From assembly GCF_000003605.2 (NCBI RefSeq), contig NW_003105104.1, forward strand, positions 262,940-326,939: a stretch of DNA of 64,000 bases. Direction: 5' to 3'. Of the stretch, positions 10,328 through 24,291 are shown one piece after another (the stretch's first letter is position 1; the number at the start of each line of letters is the position of its first letter). The stretch is from Saccoglossus kowalevskii (Eukaryota; Hemichordata; Enteropneusta; Harrimaniidae). A program made the position numbers and the translations under genes. Below the pieces are notes generated by a model. The model searched no databases, was not told the DNA's origin, and saw only the letters and a program-made list of their open reading frames with translations.

Positions 10328-13300
10328 CTCGTTATTGCTGTTGCTGGCTTGGTAAGTAATACACTGTCCTATGTTGAACTCTTTGATATACGTCTGCTGT
10401 ATTCATTGACCTCAATGATGCTGTTCTACTGTACATGTGTCTGGTTGCCATTTTAATTGCAGACATGCTTCCTGAAATGGTCACTTGCATACTAACGCTA
10501 ATTTATTACTATCATGGCAAACTTTAGCGTAGGGATGAACCAATTTTATTCAAGATGATGGGGGTGGTGTTGGAGAATTAATGAGCCGATTATTGTGTGA
10601 TGCCATCGCTTCCACTTCTCAGAGTTTTGGGTCATTAGTTGCTTTTGTGGTTTTGTAGGCTTTCGACAGATTTGTCTGATTTCACTGCGAATTTAAAGTA
10701 ATTTATTGTATTGTATAGATCACTTCCTCCAATAAGGTTTGTTATTTGTTTTTTCGTTCGTCTAGCATTTCATAATAAATTAGTCACATTTATGTCCATT
10801 AGTTGTCTCAATTTCAATTCAATTCTAATAGTATTGTAAGTACATTAAGTTCTATAATGTGCTTGTAATGTTTTAAGCTTTGTGTGGGTAGTGAGGCTAA
10901 TTATAGAATATTTCATACAGGATGTGGACAACGTGTGTGCATGGATCGACTGCTGTCAGATCACATCATACTTCTATTAAGCATACAAAGTAAGCTCTAT
11001 TTTAATACATCTGTACGTGGCTGGTATATCAAATTTGTTATGTTACTCTATTTTATTATAGCTTTTGTATCAAGTTAGTCGTCCAATCAATTTAGCATAT
11101 TGCCTGCTGAAAGTCTCCAGGGGTAACCGAAAATGAATTTGAAAACACGGTGTCGTCATAGACATGATAATTTTGAATATTTCCCATCATATCGTGGTCT
11201 CTTTTATCTAAAAAAAAATTATCTGTTGATTCCAATTATGTTTTTCATATTCAATATTCTGATAGTATGAACTCATAATAATGAAAGTACAATTCCTAAT
11301 ACCTTTAATGATCTTTCAAAATTCTCAAACTGAGATCCATTCTGATTATTTAGGCAATTCCAAAAGCCGGTCATGATCCAGTTATAAAATCTAGGTGGGG
11401 TTGGGGGGGCGCTAGTACAGCCATGTCTTAAAATTTAATAGCAATCATCTTCTGTGTACTACAGGAGGATTAGCCCGTAATAAGCAAATTGCAATTACAA
11501 GTCGGCTGAATCAAGAATTTTTCCTTATGGAAATGTTAATAACAAGCCAAATTGATTGGTGTATTGCTGAAATATAGTTACCATATTTCTTTTATTACTA
11601 GCATATGCAATAGAGATGTGTCTATGCATTGTTAAAATAAGTCATTTTTGAATGATCCGGCATGCTGTTTTCGGTTATGTGCGCTTCTTATACAGTAACT
11701 ATGGTATTAATAATTTTGGGCAACACTCCCGTACGCACACATACGTATGTGCACATTGTTCACTGAATTGAATATTCGATAGTGTTTTATTTTTCATTCC
11801 AGCTAATATGAGTGATTTATGTGTTTATGCCTTTGACATTCAGCTTTCTTATTTAAAACATGATCACAATAATCAAATTAAGGAAATTCATTTTTAAATC
11901 GAAAGTATAGAGAATCCATAGCATGTCATTGATCCAGTTGTACTTAGAAGTTATTCCTGACTTAAAAAAAAATTCTGTCTGGAATTCAATCTTGATTTGC
12001 ATTTATCTTCTGACTGCTGTTGAATTGGATATTTCATCTGATTGTTCAGATAGACAAAATTACATACATGCTGTTTTAGATTTAATAAAACTTCCCACTG
12101 CACTAGTCTGCAAAGTAATCAACTAGAAGGCTTCCAGTGTACATCATGTAACAAATAGATTGGTATTTGATTAATGTATTTGAAAAAAAAGCATCAATAT
12201 TAAGATTTTGTTTCAGATTGTTTTTCTTTACAATACTGAAGCATTTTTTGTCTTTCATTACTTGGAAAATGTGTTAAATGTTTTTATCAGCTGACTGAAT
12301 TAGTAATTAAAATGTAAGTTTGGTTGGTTTAATAGATTCGGCCATCATGCTAATTACTTTTCATTTTTATATCCTTATGTCCCTCTATACAAACCTTTCT
12401 CACCTATTGTTGTAATGATATATGCCATTCCAAATATGACTGCAATAATTTAAGGAACAACTGTTCATTTTTGTTTTGCCTTGAGCGTTCTCTGATTTAG
12501 AATACTAGCTATATGCGTCTAGTCTGATAAAGTATATATAAAAAAATTTTCAAGGAATACTTGTCTTGGTAATTATTGGTACTCTATTAAATTTATAGTG
12601 CATAACTAATGGTTTCACCAGAAGTGTTCAAATAACTAGCTGATCCTTATCATAAAAAAAGGAAATGCTTTAAATTATTCCTATTTTGAAACTAATTATT
12701 TTTCATATAATAAAATCTATTCAAGTGATATGTACGTGTTACTGTGAAATTAAATTTTCAACAAGCTACGTGTTAGCTCAGAGTTGAGCTGCGCTGCGCA
12801 TAGTGTCAGGGAGGTTGTAATGGCTTTTTGTACAGTTGTTAATTCAGGTAGGAATGGTTTTCTAAAGTTTATTCTGAATGACTAATGGCCTCTGTATATT
12901 GTGTTTTGTGGCTTGCTTGTTGTGACATTTTCAATGTAAGCTGTTGCCTTTAGCCTTCAACTTTAAAGGTAATGCAAAGTACAAATGCAAACGACATATT
13001 TTCTCCAACTGAGCAAACTGTTTGTGCGATTATTCAAATTTGTTTTTTTAAATGTTCTCAGACTTGTAATTTTCTTTAATTTCCGCATTCATTTTGAAGC
13101 GGATATGTGGTATTTGATATTTCATATGTTGGATACTGCGTCAACTGCTTCTCAGGAATCTTGTCGAGTTGTTTTCCAGCAAACTCAAATGCTGGCAGTG
13201 AATTATACAAAATGGTGCATTGTTATGCAGATCTCTCTCTCACATGCTCCCTCACCATTTCAAGCTTTTTACTGCATTTTAATTTTGCCAGTTTTAAGTG

Positions 13301-15040
13301 TAAAATGCTAAGTTAAATTAATGTAAATCGGTAAAATTGCTATTTATTGCGCTGAAGATTCAGAAATTTGAAAACTTATTTTAAAAATACTGAAATAAAT
13401 TACTAGTTTGCTTACAACATGGATATAATATTTATCGCTTTATTAAAATGTGTAATATGCCAACTGGTGACAAGTTTAATCCCATCAGATATTTCTATTC
13501 TTCTTACTCTTCGTGCAAATGGAACCATGTATGTATGCATGTATGTATGCATGCATTAGTGTGTTGACCTTGGAATAACCTAGGACATGAGTCATTGACA
13601 GCCGTTAACATTGTATGATTCAATGGCTTTTTTCATCATTCTTTGTCATGAATAGAGAATCGCATTTGATGAAGACAATTTTGACTGTAATAGTCCATAC
13701 ATAGATGAATATTATGTTCTCTGCATTAATGAATTGAAATTAAGGCTGAGATTTTTTTTGAAGGTTAAGATAATGATACAAGCCTTTCATGATGATCACT
13801 TTCATCATATCATAGATTTTAAACACTCTGAGGGTACCCCCTTTCTCCTCCCTCCTGATTTGACCGATTATATATGTTTATTTCATCAGAAAAAAAAAAT
13901 GAAAATACAAGTAGTTAGTAGATGAAAAAAAAATTAAAAAAATTTCATGTTGACTGTGAAAATAATTCTACTGAACTACATGTAGTCTAGTCCACAGCCC
14001 TGCCATTCTAGTAAACTTATGTGTATAGGACATTGACAGACAGAAAATATTTATATTTCTAAAAATGAATACTCTGATCTAAAATATCTACATTTAACTG
14101 TCCTGGTTATAAAATCAGTCTGTCTGGGACCGGTGAACAAGCCTTGATTTTAATGTCACTTTATTCTTTGGTTTTAATTGAAATTTTGAACTTTTATTTA
14201 TTTTAAAGAAAGGACGCTGATATTGTTCCTGGGGTACAGTTTATATGATGTGAGCACACTTACAGATCTCAATCACCAAATCAGAGAATTAGTGGCATCG
14301 TAAGCAGAAGCCGAGACGTTTTGTATCTGCCATTTTATTTCACATGTGGTAATGCTGTTTTAGTACATACTAGTATTTTAAATGCTTCAGAAAATAGTAA
14401 CTGGTAAAATAACTGTTGACCAGTTACTTATTATTTTCTGTCATTAAAGTAAATTTCTTTCCATTTTGCAGTTCACATGTTTGTTTTATGTGGGTCTCGT
14501 GCAACATATTCATTGTGCATGTAAAATGATTCTTCATCTTAGGTTCAAACTAGTTGACTACTTTAAAATGACATTTTCATTCATGTCTGATTTCACTGCA
14601 AAACAAAACATGAAGTTCTATGTTTTATTGTTCATTTCCAGGGATTCAAAATTTCATTTAGAAAAATTTACTGCTCATTCATAAGATAAAATTAACACTC
14701 CAGATTAGCCTTGTTATCTTTTAATTTGATTAAGTTAAGTGTGTTTATCTTTACATCTCAGGATAAATACAAACATCACTTAATTTTAATGTCCTGTATC
14801 AACAATATAAATGCCAATAAAGATAAGATGGATTCCATATTGCACAGTATACAATGTACATTGCCAGTTCATGGCCATATCTTTTCCTGTGTTTATAAGG
14901 ATATCTTGTTTCAAGGCTAAAGCCAAAGCCATGTATCTAACCATTTTGAAAAGTATTATGTGAACTGGTTGGCTTTGATGTCTTCATAGAGGTCCATCCC
15001 TGCTGGTACCAAGACATACTTTGAGGTTATGGTGATTTTT
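10328..15040. other. Probable intron sequence
   Basis: AT-rich and CpG-poor. The only structure I see is a short ATGT/ATGC microsatellite at 13,526-13,556. I found no exon or RNA gene. Confidence 0.5.
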
Positions 15041-15262
15041 AGCTCTGCTGTCAAATTTGACGAGCAGAGCTCATCATATGAGTGATTGTCAGTCGTCGTC
15101 GTCAACTTTTTACTATTTCGACTTCTTCTTGAAAACTACAAGCCTGATTGATTTGATACTTAGTGTATATGTACCTCAGACAGAACACTTTCAGATTAAG
15201 TTCATTCGTGATATCATCAGTTCTTTAATTGAAATGTGTAGCTCAGAGGCTGCTGGTTAGAG
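15041..15262 (+). mobile_element. F-family palindrome-led repeat, short copy
   Basis: Opens with a hairpin AGCTCTGCT....AGCAGAGCT (15,041-15,071). TTGTCAGTCGTCGTCGTCAA and a CGACTTCTTCTTGAAAACTA segment follow, and it ends with TTAATTGAAATGTGTAGCTC. The longer copy at 42,174 has the same order of segments. Confidence 0.65.
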
Positions 15263-18200
15263 TATTGTCATTTGTTTATTCCTGCTTAACAGGCCATTGC
15301 CTTGGTTGTACTCCAGAATTGTTTTGGTTTCTCTTTCTTCAAAGTATATTTAAGGACATCAAGTCTCAGTAGGCACTACTTGGTAATTGTAAATAATCTT
15401 AAATATCAGGCAATGACCCTTCTTCAGTAGTGTACAAACACATTTGAAGTGCAAGAGGAACTTAAGAACGTTAGAGCACACACTACAACTTCAAAATAGA
15501 ACCACTAAAAATTTCACATCAGAACATGTATACGCGGAATAAGTGGAAAGCAAGGGGAATAAGTTGAACAGTTCCATTTCCTGCAGTTCTGTATTTCAAA
15601 GGTGAATAGACGCTAGTTCAATCATGGCATGCGACTGTTGCAACATATAAACCATGAGCACAAAGCGCAAGTGACCATGATTACCCCGGTACCTAATTTG
15701 TACCATAGCTGTCGTGAATTGGTTTCGACCACAATCAAATTGTTGAGAATACACACTAAGTTGATTTGTTGCATAATCGCTGCTGCTGATTAGTTCTTTG
15801 ATCTTGTATACCTCGTCATAACCAGGTTACTGCATACAACCATGAAACTTCTATAATGCCTGTTGGCTGATTCAAAACAGCCATGGTTGATTTTTTGTTT
15901 CCATTGACATGATATACATCAAAAATGCCCCTAGAATCAAAATAAAGTGATTTTCCTATGTAGTATGTTGTAAATGTTCAGTGAAATGATCTCCCAATTA
16001 AAACCAATGTATTGTATATTTATTGTCCTAGCAGCTTGTATGTATTTAAGTCTCAGCCTTGGTTGTTCCTCTACATGATTTAGTGTTAACAAATTAGTGC
16101 AGATTTATGTAATTTTAAAAATGTAAATCGCCGCCGAGGATTCATGGAGACTAAGAGATGGCAATTAAATCTGTTGTATAGTTAAAGTTAATGGTTATCC
16201 CTGAATATTCCTATAACATCAATTCCGCTAAAAATATGTTTGTCCATCTACAGTATTTGCTTGAATATTTTATTGCGATGTGTTGAGCTTCTGATGACCA
16301 AGTGAAATGAAATTGCAAACTTGGCATTTGTATCACACTATCACAGTTAGTTTCACCAGTTAAAATACTTTGTTTGAGTCTTTGAAATTGGATTTTAAAT
16401 TAGTCTATGATTCCACTTCCAAGTTGAAGGACATTTCACTCTCAAATATTCAACACTTCATAGCAATCTTGCCCTCGTCATAAACTCCAATTGTATAACT
16501 GGCTTCAATACTTTCTTTTCTTATGTACAGTTGGGTTATCTGTGAGTACTATCAATGTGTGGTGATCATTAAAAGCTGGTTTGTTTGGCTACTTTGTATT
16601 CAAAATTCTTGTTATATTTGACATAGTGAAAGGAGGAAATGAAAATACAAATGACTGTTTGGTGGCTTGCATTTTTTTTTGCTAATCTCGTTCATAAAAT
16701 AGGTGTGTATGCATAAATAGGTGTGGTATCACAATGCAGCTGTGACTGTTTCAGACTCCATCCTGCGAAGTAGAAGTTTCCATTTCTAAAATAAATTGCT
16801 CTGTATTCGCTGTAAGTACTTCACAAAGGTTAAAAGTTCATTTAAATTTTTTTTTATAACCACAGAATACCAGTGAAGCCAATTTGTAGACAGTATTTTT
16901 ATGCAAACACTGTTTTTGATATCAATAATACAAATCTGAGAGTGTCTTATGACTGGGAGTGCTTTCCGTAGTGGCAAGATGTCTTATACCTCATCTGGAG
17001 ATTATTGAAGTGTCTGTATATGCACACTATTTCTTTGTTGGAATTCCATTTGTTATTTACCGTGTCTTGGAGCACTGATAATGGACAGTCCTCACATAAG
17101 CTGTCTTCTCTATCCAACCCTAATTGTCTCAGCTATTTGTCATTGAAGTGCAAAATAATGTTTAGTGTTTACAGAACAGCAACTATTGTCAACAAAAAGG
17201 TATCTTGTGTCAACTGCTAATATTGACAACATTGATACAGAAGTTTATTTTTTTATGTTTTTGATAATTGTCACTATATAATTGTTCCTACAACTCCCTG
17301 GTACAGTTGTTACGTTCTTTATCGTTAACACATTACCTGCTTGGTCCTCTTCCCCCCCCCCCCCCCATTTATTTTGGTACCTGTGCAGAGGCTTTCAGCA
17401 TGAAATGTGTTAAAATGCCTCTGGGTGTGAAGTTTACTGTGAATTCCTTCTTTTAACCCTACATCTTAGACTTATTTTATGTGACATTGATTCACACTTG
17501 TTATAGAACTACACAGAATCAGTTGTCAGCTTGTCTGTACTTTCTCAATAAAATTATACGATTCTCGCAGAAAAAAAATATTACTGTGTGTTTACTGCGT
17601 CTTGCAGCGATCTTTAACATGACTGAAATATTTGAAAGCAGTTTGCCAACAAAATAATAACACAAGCAATTATGTCAGTATGATTATGCATATTGTATGT
17701 GTGGGTTGTATGATGTGAACATGTTCATTCTGTTCTAATATCGCTACAGTGCTTGTGATTAATTTGCAAAATGTACAAAATTGTAAAGATGTCTGTCTGA
17801 AAATGTTTTCATACATACAGACTATATGACCCTTCTAGCCTACTGATAGATGAGCAGCATGTTCATCACTCAACTCTGAGAGATACATACTTATATTAGG
17901 AGCAGTCATTTGAAGTATGTCCAAATGGGTTGGGAGAGAGCCACTTACGATTCCTCTTGCGTGTACAGAGCTGAACTGTGTGGCATCTTTCAGAAAATTA
18001 TCAATATTAAAAATACAGCATTTCTGCTGAAGTGTGAATGAATAGAATTGTTTGGATAATATCACTATGCCTATTTGCTTGATTAGTAATGCATGAACAT
18101 AAATGTGGCTTTGTTTAAAAACCAAAGTGATAATTAGCATCCATTTTATAAAATCATTTTTAATTTCCTCAAGTTGACCCCGGTTTTGATGAACTTAAAT

Positions 18201-18674
18201 AATTGCGTTTTTGTTGCGACAGTAGCAACTCAATTTTCAGACAAATTTCATGTCAAATGTATACGGTAACCTCCATATCTCGTGTGGTTGATAAACACAG
18301 GTTTGACTGTCGAGTTAATGTCAAAGCTTGTGGGTTTTCATTCAATGCAAATACCTTTCTCTATTATTTTCCATAGTGTAATGATCAAAAGGGTAAAGTT
18401 ATTCCGAGACGTGGGAATTAAAAATTAATTCTGTTTATTTTCTCAATTTCTGTTAAATTTCATTTAAAGTGGTGCAATTCACAATGTTGTTCTCGGCTGT
18501 TAATCTTACTTATATTTGACACCCCCTTTCCAAAAATGTGCATCTGTCCCTAAAACAGCTGATTCTGGAAACTGGTTCAGAGTCCACCGGAGTCCACCGG
18601 AGTTCAGTGTTCTAGTCCACCAGAGTAGACAAAGAGTAATCTGAGTAGGGCTAAATTGTGAAAATAAATGTTAT
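15263..18674. other. Probable intron sequence with a C15 tract
   Basis: AT-rich. The notable feature is a run of 15 C at 17,352-17,366. No gene or structured repeat that I can support. Confidence 0.5.
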
Positions 18675-18858
18675 TACCGTAAAATCTGTATTAGAAGCCA
18701 CGTCCCTAATAGAAGTCGCACCCATTCTTTTTGGACACTTTGGAACCAAACATTCATCATTTCTTGTATGTTTAGATGCTCTAATAGAAACCGCATCCCC
18801 TCTGTTACATTGTACCATTTCAATAGTAGTCGTGGCTTCTAATACAAATTTTACAGTA
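18675..18858 (+). mobile_element. A-family MITE, copy 2
   Basis: 184 bp, TACCGTAAAATCTGTATTAG to TTCTAATACAAATTTTACAG-TA. Same internal order as copy 1 but more diverged, with several CpG-to-TpG/CpA changes. Confidence 0.85.
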
Positions 18859-19941
18859 GTAGGATTGATGGTCTGTATATGCTTCTAGTTGAGATGGACT
18901 TTTAATAAAGCATATGCTTAGTAGTTAGTAGAGCAGATACTGTAGTTATGTGGCCAGCTATGTCCTCCTTCTATTACTTATGCAGTCAGCATTGTCTGTG
19001 GCGGACCCCCAATCTATGAGTTAAGTGACTTTGACATGGATAATTCATAAACTGTCATTGAAAATTCAAGACCTTTCGCAACAATGTCATTCCCTGATTG
19101 TGATCAGTTCTGGTAGAACTGAGACCATTTGAGTGATACTTGTCGATTTGAGTCACGATTGTTATCTTTGACATTTGACATAGCAGTTCTTATCCAGCTA
19201 ATAATGTTGCTAATTTGCCCAGTTATCTGTGAATAAAACCACTTACTGTTTTAACCTTCCAGGACCTTGTAACTGGAATGCCTAAAGCTTCTGCTTCTGT
19301 GTTTATTTGTGATGTTAGATTCCACAATAATTATAACAAGTACTAATTAAAACCTGAATTTCCATCCCCTTGAGGGTTCGGTCGAGTGCAAAGACTTACC
19401 CATGAGTTGTGATGATGAGTTGTGACGAATTACAATACCGTAAATGGTTTTAAGTTTGTGTCAAAAAGATTTGTACAAATTGGGGAAATTGTAAAATTTC
19501 TCTGTTGATGAATGTGTTGGTAGCTGCATACTTCTACTGTGTTACTGCATTCTATGTAGAGGTCATCAGCACTATATATCTTGTCATTTGTTATTTGTAC
19601 ATTTCTAAGGATGATCTTTTTACAACCAGGCAGGATTTTTAGAGAGGATTTTATGGGAGGCCAGCCATAAGAAATGAAATCTCTTGTTAGAAAATTAAGC
19701 TGTAGTAGCTGTTCTCTACCTTGACTTTCTCCAATTGCGACAAGTCTGTATTCGTACTTCCTGTTTTTATTATGCAGAAGTGTCATAAAGCCATGTAATA
19801 TTTTCCCTATATAGCATCCCTCTGAGCAGCAAATCTGATTGGTCCTCTATATATACCAATTGTTTCATGCAATCACAGTTGTGCGTTTTTGTTTTGAATC
19901 TCCTTTAAGAAATTTGCCGTTTCTCCGATGTGTGGAGATTG
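18859..19941. other. Probable intron sequence, nothing recognised
   Basis: AT-rich. A lone TACCGTA near 19,436 might be a MITE end, but I could not find its partner. Confidence 0.45.
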
Positions 19942-20071
19942 TTAAAGCGCGGTGGTCGTCGCGCAGTGAGTGTTCGCATTTGATGTAAATAAACAATGTA
20001 ATTTACACGCATTGTTTACGTCATGAGTCCCATAACGAACAGGACGCGGCCTGACGACTGCCGCCCTTTAA
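19942..20071. mobile_element. H-family MITE, copy 3
   Basis: TTAA-bounded. Left end TTAAAGCGCGGTGGTCGTCG; the right end reverse-complements to TTAAAGGGCGGCAGTCGTCA. The core carries TAAATAAACAATG and CACGCATTGTTTACG. It stands out by CpG density in CpG-poor sequence. 20,072-20,612 holds nothing else seen. Confidence 0.75.
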
Positions 20072-20612
20072 TAGAACTAGTCCACAGATTAGAAATTAAA
20101 ATGAGTCTCTATAACTGTAAATACATTGAATGTCCCAAAAATAACTTTGTTTAATCACAGTCAATGTTATTGTATATGCTTCTAATGGAGCAAATATGGC
20201 AGGACATATTTAGTGTTCATGTAATCATCTAGACACGATTATTCGGACTACTGCCAGTGCTGGTTTCATTTCTTTGCTGACACACCCACTCTGTCCGTCT
20301 CCGAGAGCATCAGTACTTAAAAGCCATGGAGGTCACAAAGGTCATTACAGTTGGATACGCAACAAGATTTTCTTGGCTAACTTCAAAATATTCACCAGGA
20401 ATCAAACCCTGCATATCTGCCCCTGCCACTGCAATACAGTTTCACTATACTGTGTCTCCTGACATATGTTACGATCATTGGTTTGTTTTTCTATGTGTGT
20501 AATCTTAATTCAATATTCTATGCCTCCCTCAGTGTGTTAACAGAATTGGCTTCTGTTTCATTTACATACATGCGTGTTCACAAATGTCATTTACCTTAAA
20601 TCAGTCTGCATA

Positions 20613-20820
20613 CTTTCTACCATTCTACCAGTTCCCTCTTTTCATCACAAATTAGCTCTTTTTATATTGCGACAAACTAAGCCAAATATTTTTAGCAAAA
20701 ACTGAAAATTTACTTAAATTTTGACTGTTGGCTCTATTAGGGTTCACTGCCAGAAATATTGAAGAATATAAGAAAAAAGTGCCGACAAATTCGGGCAAGG
20801 AAAGTCTGGTGGTGAAAAGG
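20613..20820 (+). mobile_element. E-family MITE, copy 1
   Basis: Diverged copy. CTACCAGTTCCCTCTTTTCA at the left, GGCTCTATTAGGGTTCACTG in the middle and GTCTGGTGGTGAAAAGG at the right. See the intact-looking copy at 50,244. Confidence 0.65.
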
Positions 20821-21407
20821 TTGAATTTTATTCTAATTACCAGAAATATTTTCATAGTTTATTTCTGGTGTAGGTGACATATAAAGTTACACACACTGAT
20901 ACATTTGCAACTTTTTTTCTGCCCCTTCAGTTAAAGTTGTGACTAATAATTTTTAATTATTTACACGTGTTTTTGCTTTTTAGTAGCATTCCCGGGCAAA
21001 CTTAGGTTGGGCACAGCAGCTGAGCTAGACTGAGTTCAGTTGGGTTGGGCAGTCTTCACTATATGGAATTCGTCTAGCTCAGTATGTCAGTGTCTGTTTT
21101 CACAAAGACTGGAGTCTCTTTACTGTTCCATTCCTGACCTGACATGTTACATATATTCTACCCACTATGCATTGTCCTTCTGTCATACTGTGAAAAGTAC
21201 ATGACCTATAGTAGTATGTGCTGTGCTGCTATTCCCAGTATGCACTCTGTCTTCACATTGGTGTATAAACAGCTATTCTTTTTATCTTGTACTACAATAA
21301 ACTGTTTTTATTCCCCAAGAGACAAATTGTCACCATTACACATGTGGGTGGGGGGGTGGGGGTTGTTTGTTTAATTGAAAGCTCAGAAATTACCAAATCA
21401 TGCATAG

Positions 21408-21624
21408 TTAAATTTCTCTTTTCATCACAAATTCACAAAATAGTCCCATTTAGTCTGCACTTTCATTCAGAAGATTGTAAGAAAAATAGCTGAATTTTTT
21501 TAGTAAAAATTGAAAATTGACCCAAATTTTGTCTGCTAGCTCCAAAATCAGGGTTCATTTCCTGAATGAAATGCAAGAAAAAAGTGCTGAAAAATTTGAG
21601 TGAGAAAGTCTGGTGTTGAAAAGG
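21408..21624 (+). mobile_element. E-family MITE, copy 2
   Basis: Contains TCTCTTTTCATCACAAATTC, TAGTCTGCACTTTCATTCAG and the right end GTCTGGTGTTGAAAAGG. The left terminus is eroded. Confidence 0.65.
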
Positions 21625-21689
21625 TTACAGTATTCTTATACAACCCCGTACATTGTCTCTCATCACATGGTCATACAGATTAGTCAATG

Positions 21690-21706
21690 CCCCCCCCCCC
21701 CCCCCC
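21690..21706 (+). repeat. C17 homopolymer
   Basis: Seventeen consecutive C. Similar C or G runs of 10-15 occur at 17,352, 38,529 (G), 39,863 and 47,319. Confidence 0.9.
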
Positions 21707-21884
21707 ATCATCTGCTGCCAAGTTTATGTCAGTACCATCCACTTCAAACTCAAGTTTCCCCAATCCAGTGTGTTTATGGAATGCTGACATGATGCTTTGT
21801 TTACCTCTTAGCTGTCAGTATATTGTGCTTGATAACTCTTGCAATGCCAAAAAATGGCGCCATTATTTGATTTCTAGAACTGAT

Positions 21885-22097
21885 TACTGTAGAATACTTT
21901 ATTACCGCTTGGAATTAATTTTCACTATTTTCGCTGAAGGCATAGTTCAGTGAAAATAAAATCAAGCGAATATATTTTTTTTCACTTATTTTTGCATTTA
22001 ACTCTTCAAAAATCGGTGAAAATAAATTTCATATAAATACCCAAAAAACTATTTCAGCGAAAATTAAATTCCAGCTAAAATTTAGTATTTTACAGTA
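21885..22097 (+). mobile_element. B-family MITE, copy 1
   Basis: TACTGTAGAATACTTTATTA at the left and TTAGTATTTTACAGTA at the right. The body carries the family words TTTTCGCTGAAGG, AGTGAAAATAAAATC and CAGCGAAAATTAAATTCCAG. The inside is also quasi-palindromic. Confidence 0.8.
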
Positions 22098-23585
22098 TCA
22101 GAAACAGTGACTTGTTTTTTCCATTTCATCTAAAAAAAGACTGAGGTAGGGATTTGTTGAATGTAACTCGAAGTTATTCACCAATCGGAAATTTGCACTA
22201 AGTTTGAGAAGGTTGCATTCAGTAAATTGGTCTGTCATTATTTTGAAATGTATTGTTTTCTGCACCACCCAATGTAAATACATATTTTGAATATCCTTGT
22301 AACAATTAATTTGTTAAAATTATATTTGGTATTTTTAGTTTTCATTCTGAGCCAAATAACATGCCATGTCTGTGAGTGACCATAGAATGAAACCTTTCAT
22401 GGTTTCTGATGTAGCCTTATCTGTATTATCTGTGCATGATAACCCTGAATTCAAAGGTTAAATGTGGTGAACCATGTGTACCACTATACTATTGATACAT
22501 GCACTCGTGCATTGGAATATTGAAATCAGTGTCCCCAAATACAGGCCTTGTTGTAGATGTTGTCTGAGCAGAGTATCTTTGGAATGAAGAAGTAACAAAC
22601 ATTTATTGGTGGGTGAGAATGCAGACAATATAATTTAGTAATTTCAGACAGAAAATGTGTAAAAAATGAAAGTCAAAAGTGTATCTATAGCTCATCTTGT
22701 AATATGAAACGTCTCAATGGATTGAGAGCATCCAGATTAAATAAAATGTTTTCATAGCTAAAATCAGGTGGTTCAATTTATATGAATATAGTATACTAGT
22801 AGCTAATTGTGTTTCAGACATAGCTCAAAACACTGTTTGAAAACAGCTTTTTCTGTGTGGTACTTCTGGACTTTCCTTTACATGTATATTCAGCAATAAG
22901 CTACAGATAAATTCTTGTGTTGAGTTGCAGCATGTTTATATAAATTAAAAAGGAAATTAGGAACTTTTATGTATGCACTCTGCAATCATTTATCAAGTAT
23001 TTATCATTCCAAGTGGTAGAGTACGGAATAAAATGTGATTAACATTTTGTGTAGATTTGTCTTCAAAGAAGTCAACTCAGTAGTACTTGACACAAATGTA
23101 CTGCACAGATGGCATAGTTTTTGTCCTATCTGTGTTATTAAAAATGAAACTAAATGGAACTGGAATCGAAGCTGTTGGCCATTAACTACATAATGTAATA
23201 TTTTTGGAAGTTTATGAAATGAGATAAACAAGCTCATATTTGGTTTCTCATTCCTCGTAAATTGCTTCTTTCACTTGACTTGCATATGGTTTGGGAAAAA
23301 GCTTCTTTGATAAAATGTTATATTATTGAAACACTTGTAAGATTGTCTGCCCTCTCCAATTACACAGAAATGATGCACTTTGAAACTGGAAACATTCTGA
23401 GTGACGTCAGTGGGATATTTTTTATAATCATAGTATCATTAAAATGCATTAACTCTTTACAGTATTTCTCGTATTACGTATTTCTGAATTATGTCAGATT
23501 ACTGGATAACCTTTTTGTAATGCACCAAATCCGGTTTTCTCCAGCTCGGATTTTCTGGGATTTAAAAATGTTCATGAGGACATTT
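22098..23585. other. Probable intron sequence, nothing recognised
   Basis: AT-rich, no exon, RNA gene or repeat that I can support. Confidence 0.5.
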
Positions 23586-24291
23586 CGCAAGATCACTGAC
23601 TTCAATGATGTTAGCGAAATCACTGTGACCCTGACGATGTTAACGAAATCACTGTGACCCTGATGATGTTGACGAAATCACTGTGACCCTGATGATGTTG
23701 ACGAAATCACTGTGACCCTGATGATGTTGACGAAATCACTGTGACCCTGATGATGTTGACGAAATCACTGACCCTGCCGTTGTTCACGAGATCACTGTGA
23801 CCCTGACGATGTTCACGAAATCACTGTGACCCTGACGATGTTCACGAAATCACTGTGACCCTGACGATGTTCACGAAATCACTGTGACCCTGATGTTCAC
23901 GAAATCACTATGACCCTGATGATCACGAAATCACTGTGACCCTGACGATGTTGACGAAATCACTGTGACCCTGACGATGTTGACTAAATCACTGTGACCC
24001 TGACGATGTTGACGAAATCACTGTGACCCTGACGATGTTGACGAAATCACTGTGACCCTGATAATGTTCGTGAAATCACTGTGACCCTGATGATGTTCGT
24101 GAAATCACTGTGACCCTGATAATGTTCGTGAAATCACTGTGACCCCGACGATGTTCACGAAATCACTGTGACCCTGATAATGTTCGTGAAATCACTGTGA
24201 CCCTGATGATGTTCGTGAAATCACTGTGACCCTGATAATGTTCGTGAAATCACTGTGACCCCGACGATGTTAACGAAATCACTGTGATGTT
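23586..24291 (+). repeat. 29-bp minisatellite with higher-order pattern
   Basis: About 24 head-to-tail copies of a 29-bp unit built on GAAATCACTGTGACCCTGAT followed by GATGTTGAC. Variants differ mainly at GATGATG/GACGATG/GATAATG and GTTGAC/GTTCAC/GTTCGT. The last eight units form two copies of a four-unit (116-bp) block (about 24,060-24,175 and 24,176-24,291). The unit length is not a multiple of three, so it does not encode a repeat protein. Confidence 0.95.

Noticed and set aside
23262-23657. 131-codon + strand open frame before the minisatellite
   Set aside because: It ends inside the 29-bp repeat and has no domain or splice signals. The composition is that of AT-rich intron.
23586-24291. 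Possible CRISPR-like array
   Set aside because: The repeats are contiguous 29-bp units without unique spacers, in an animal genome. It is a minisatellite.
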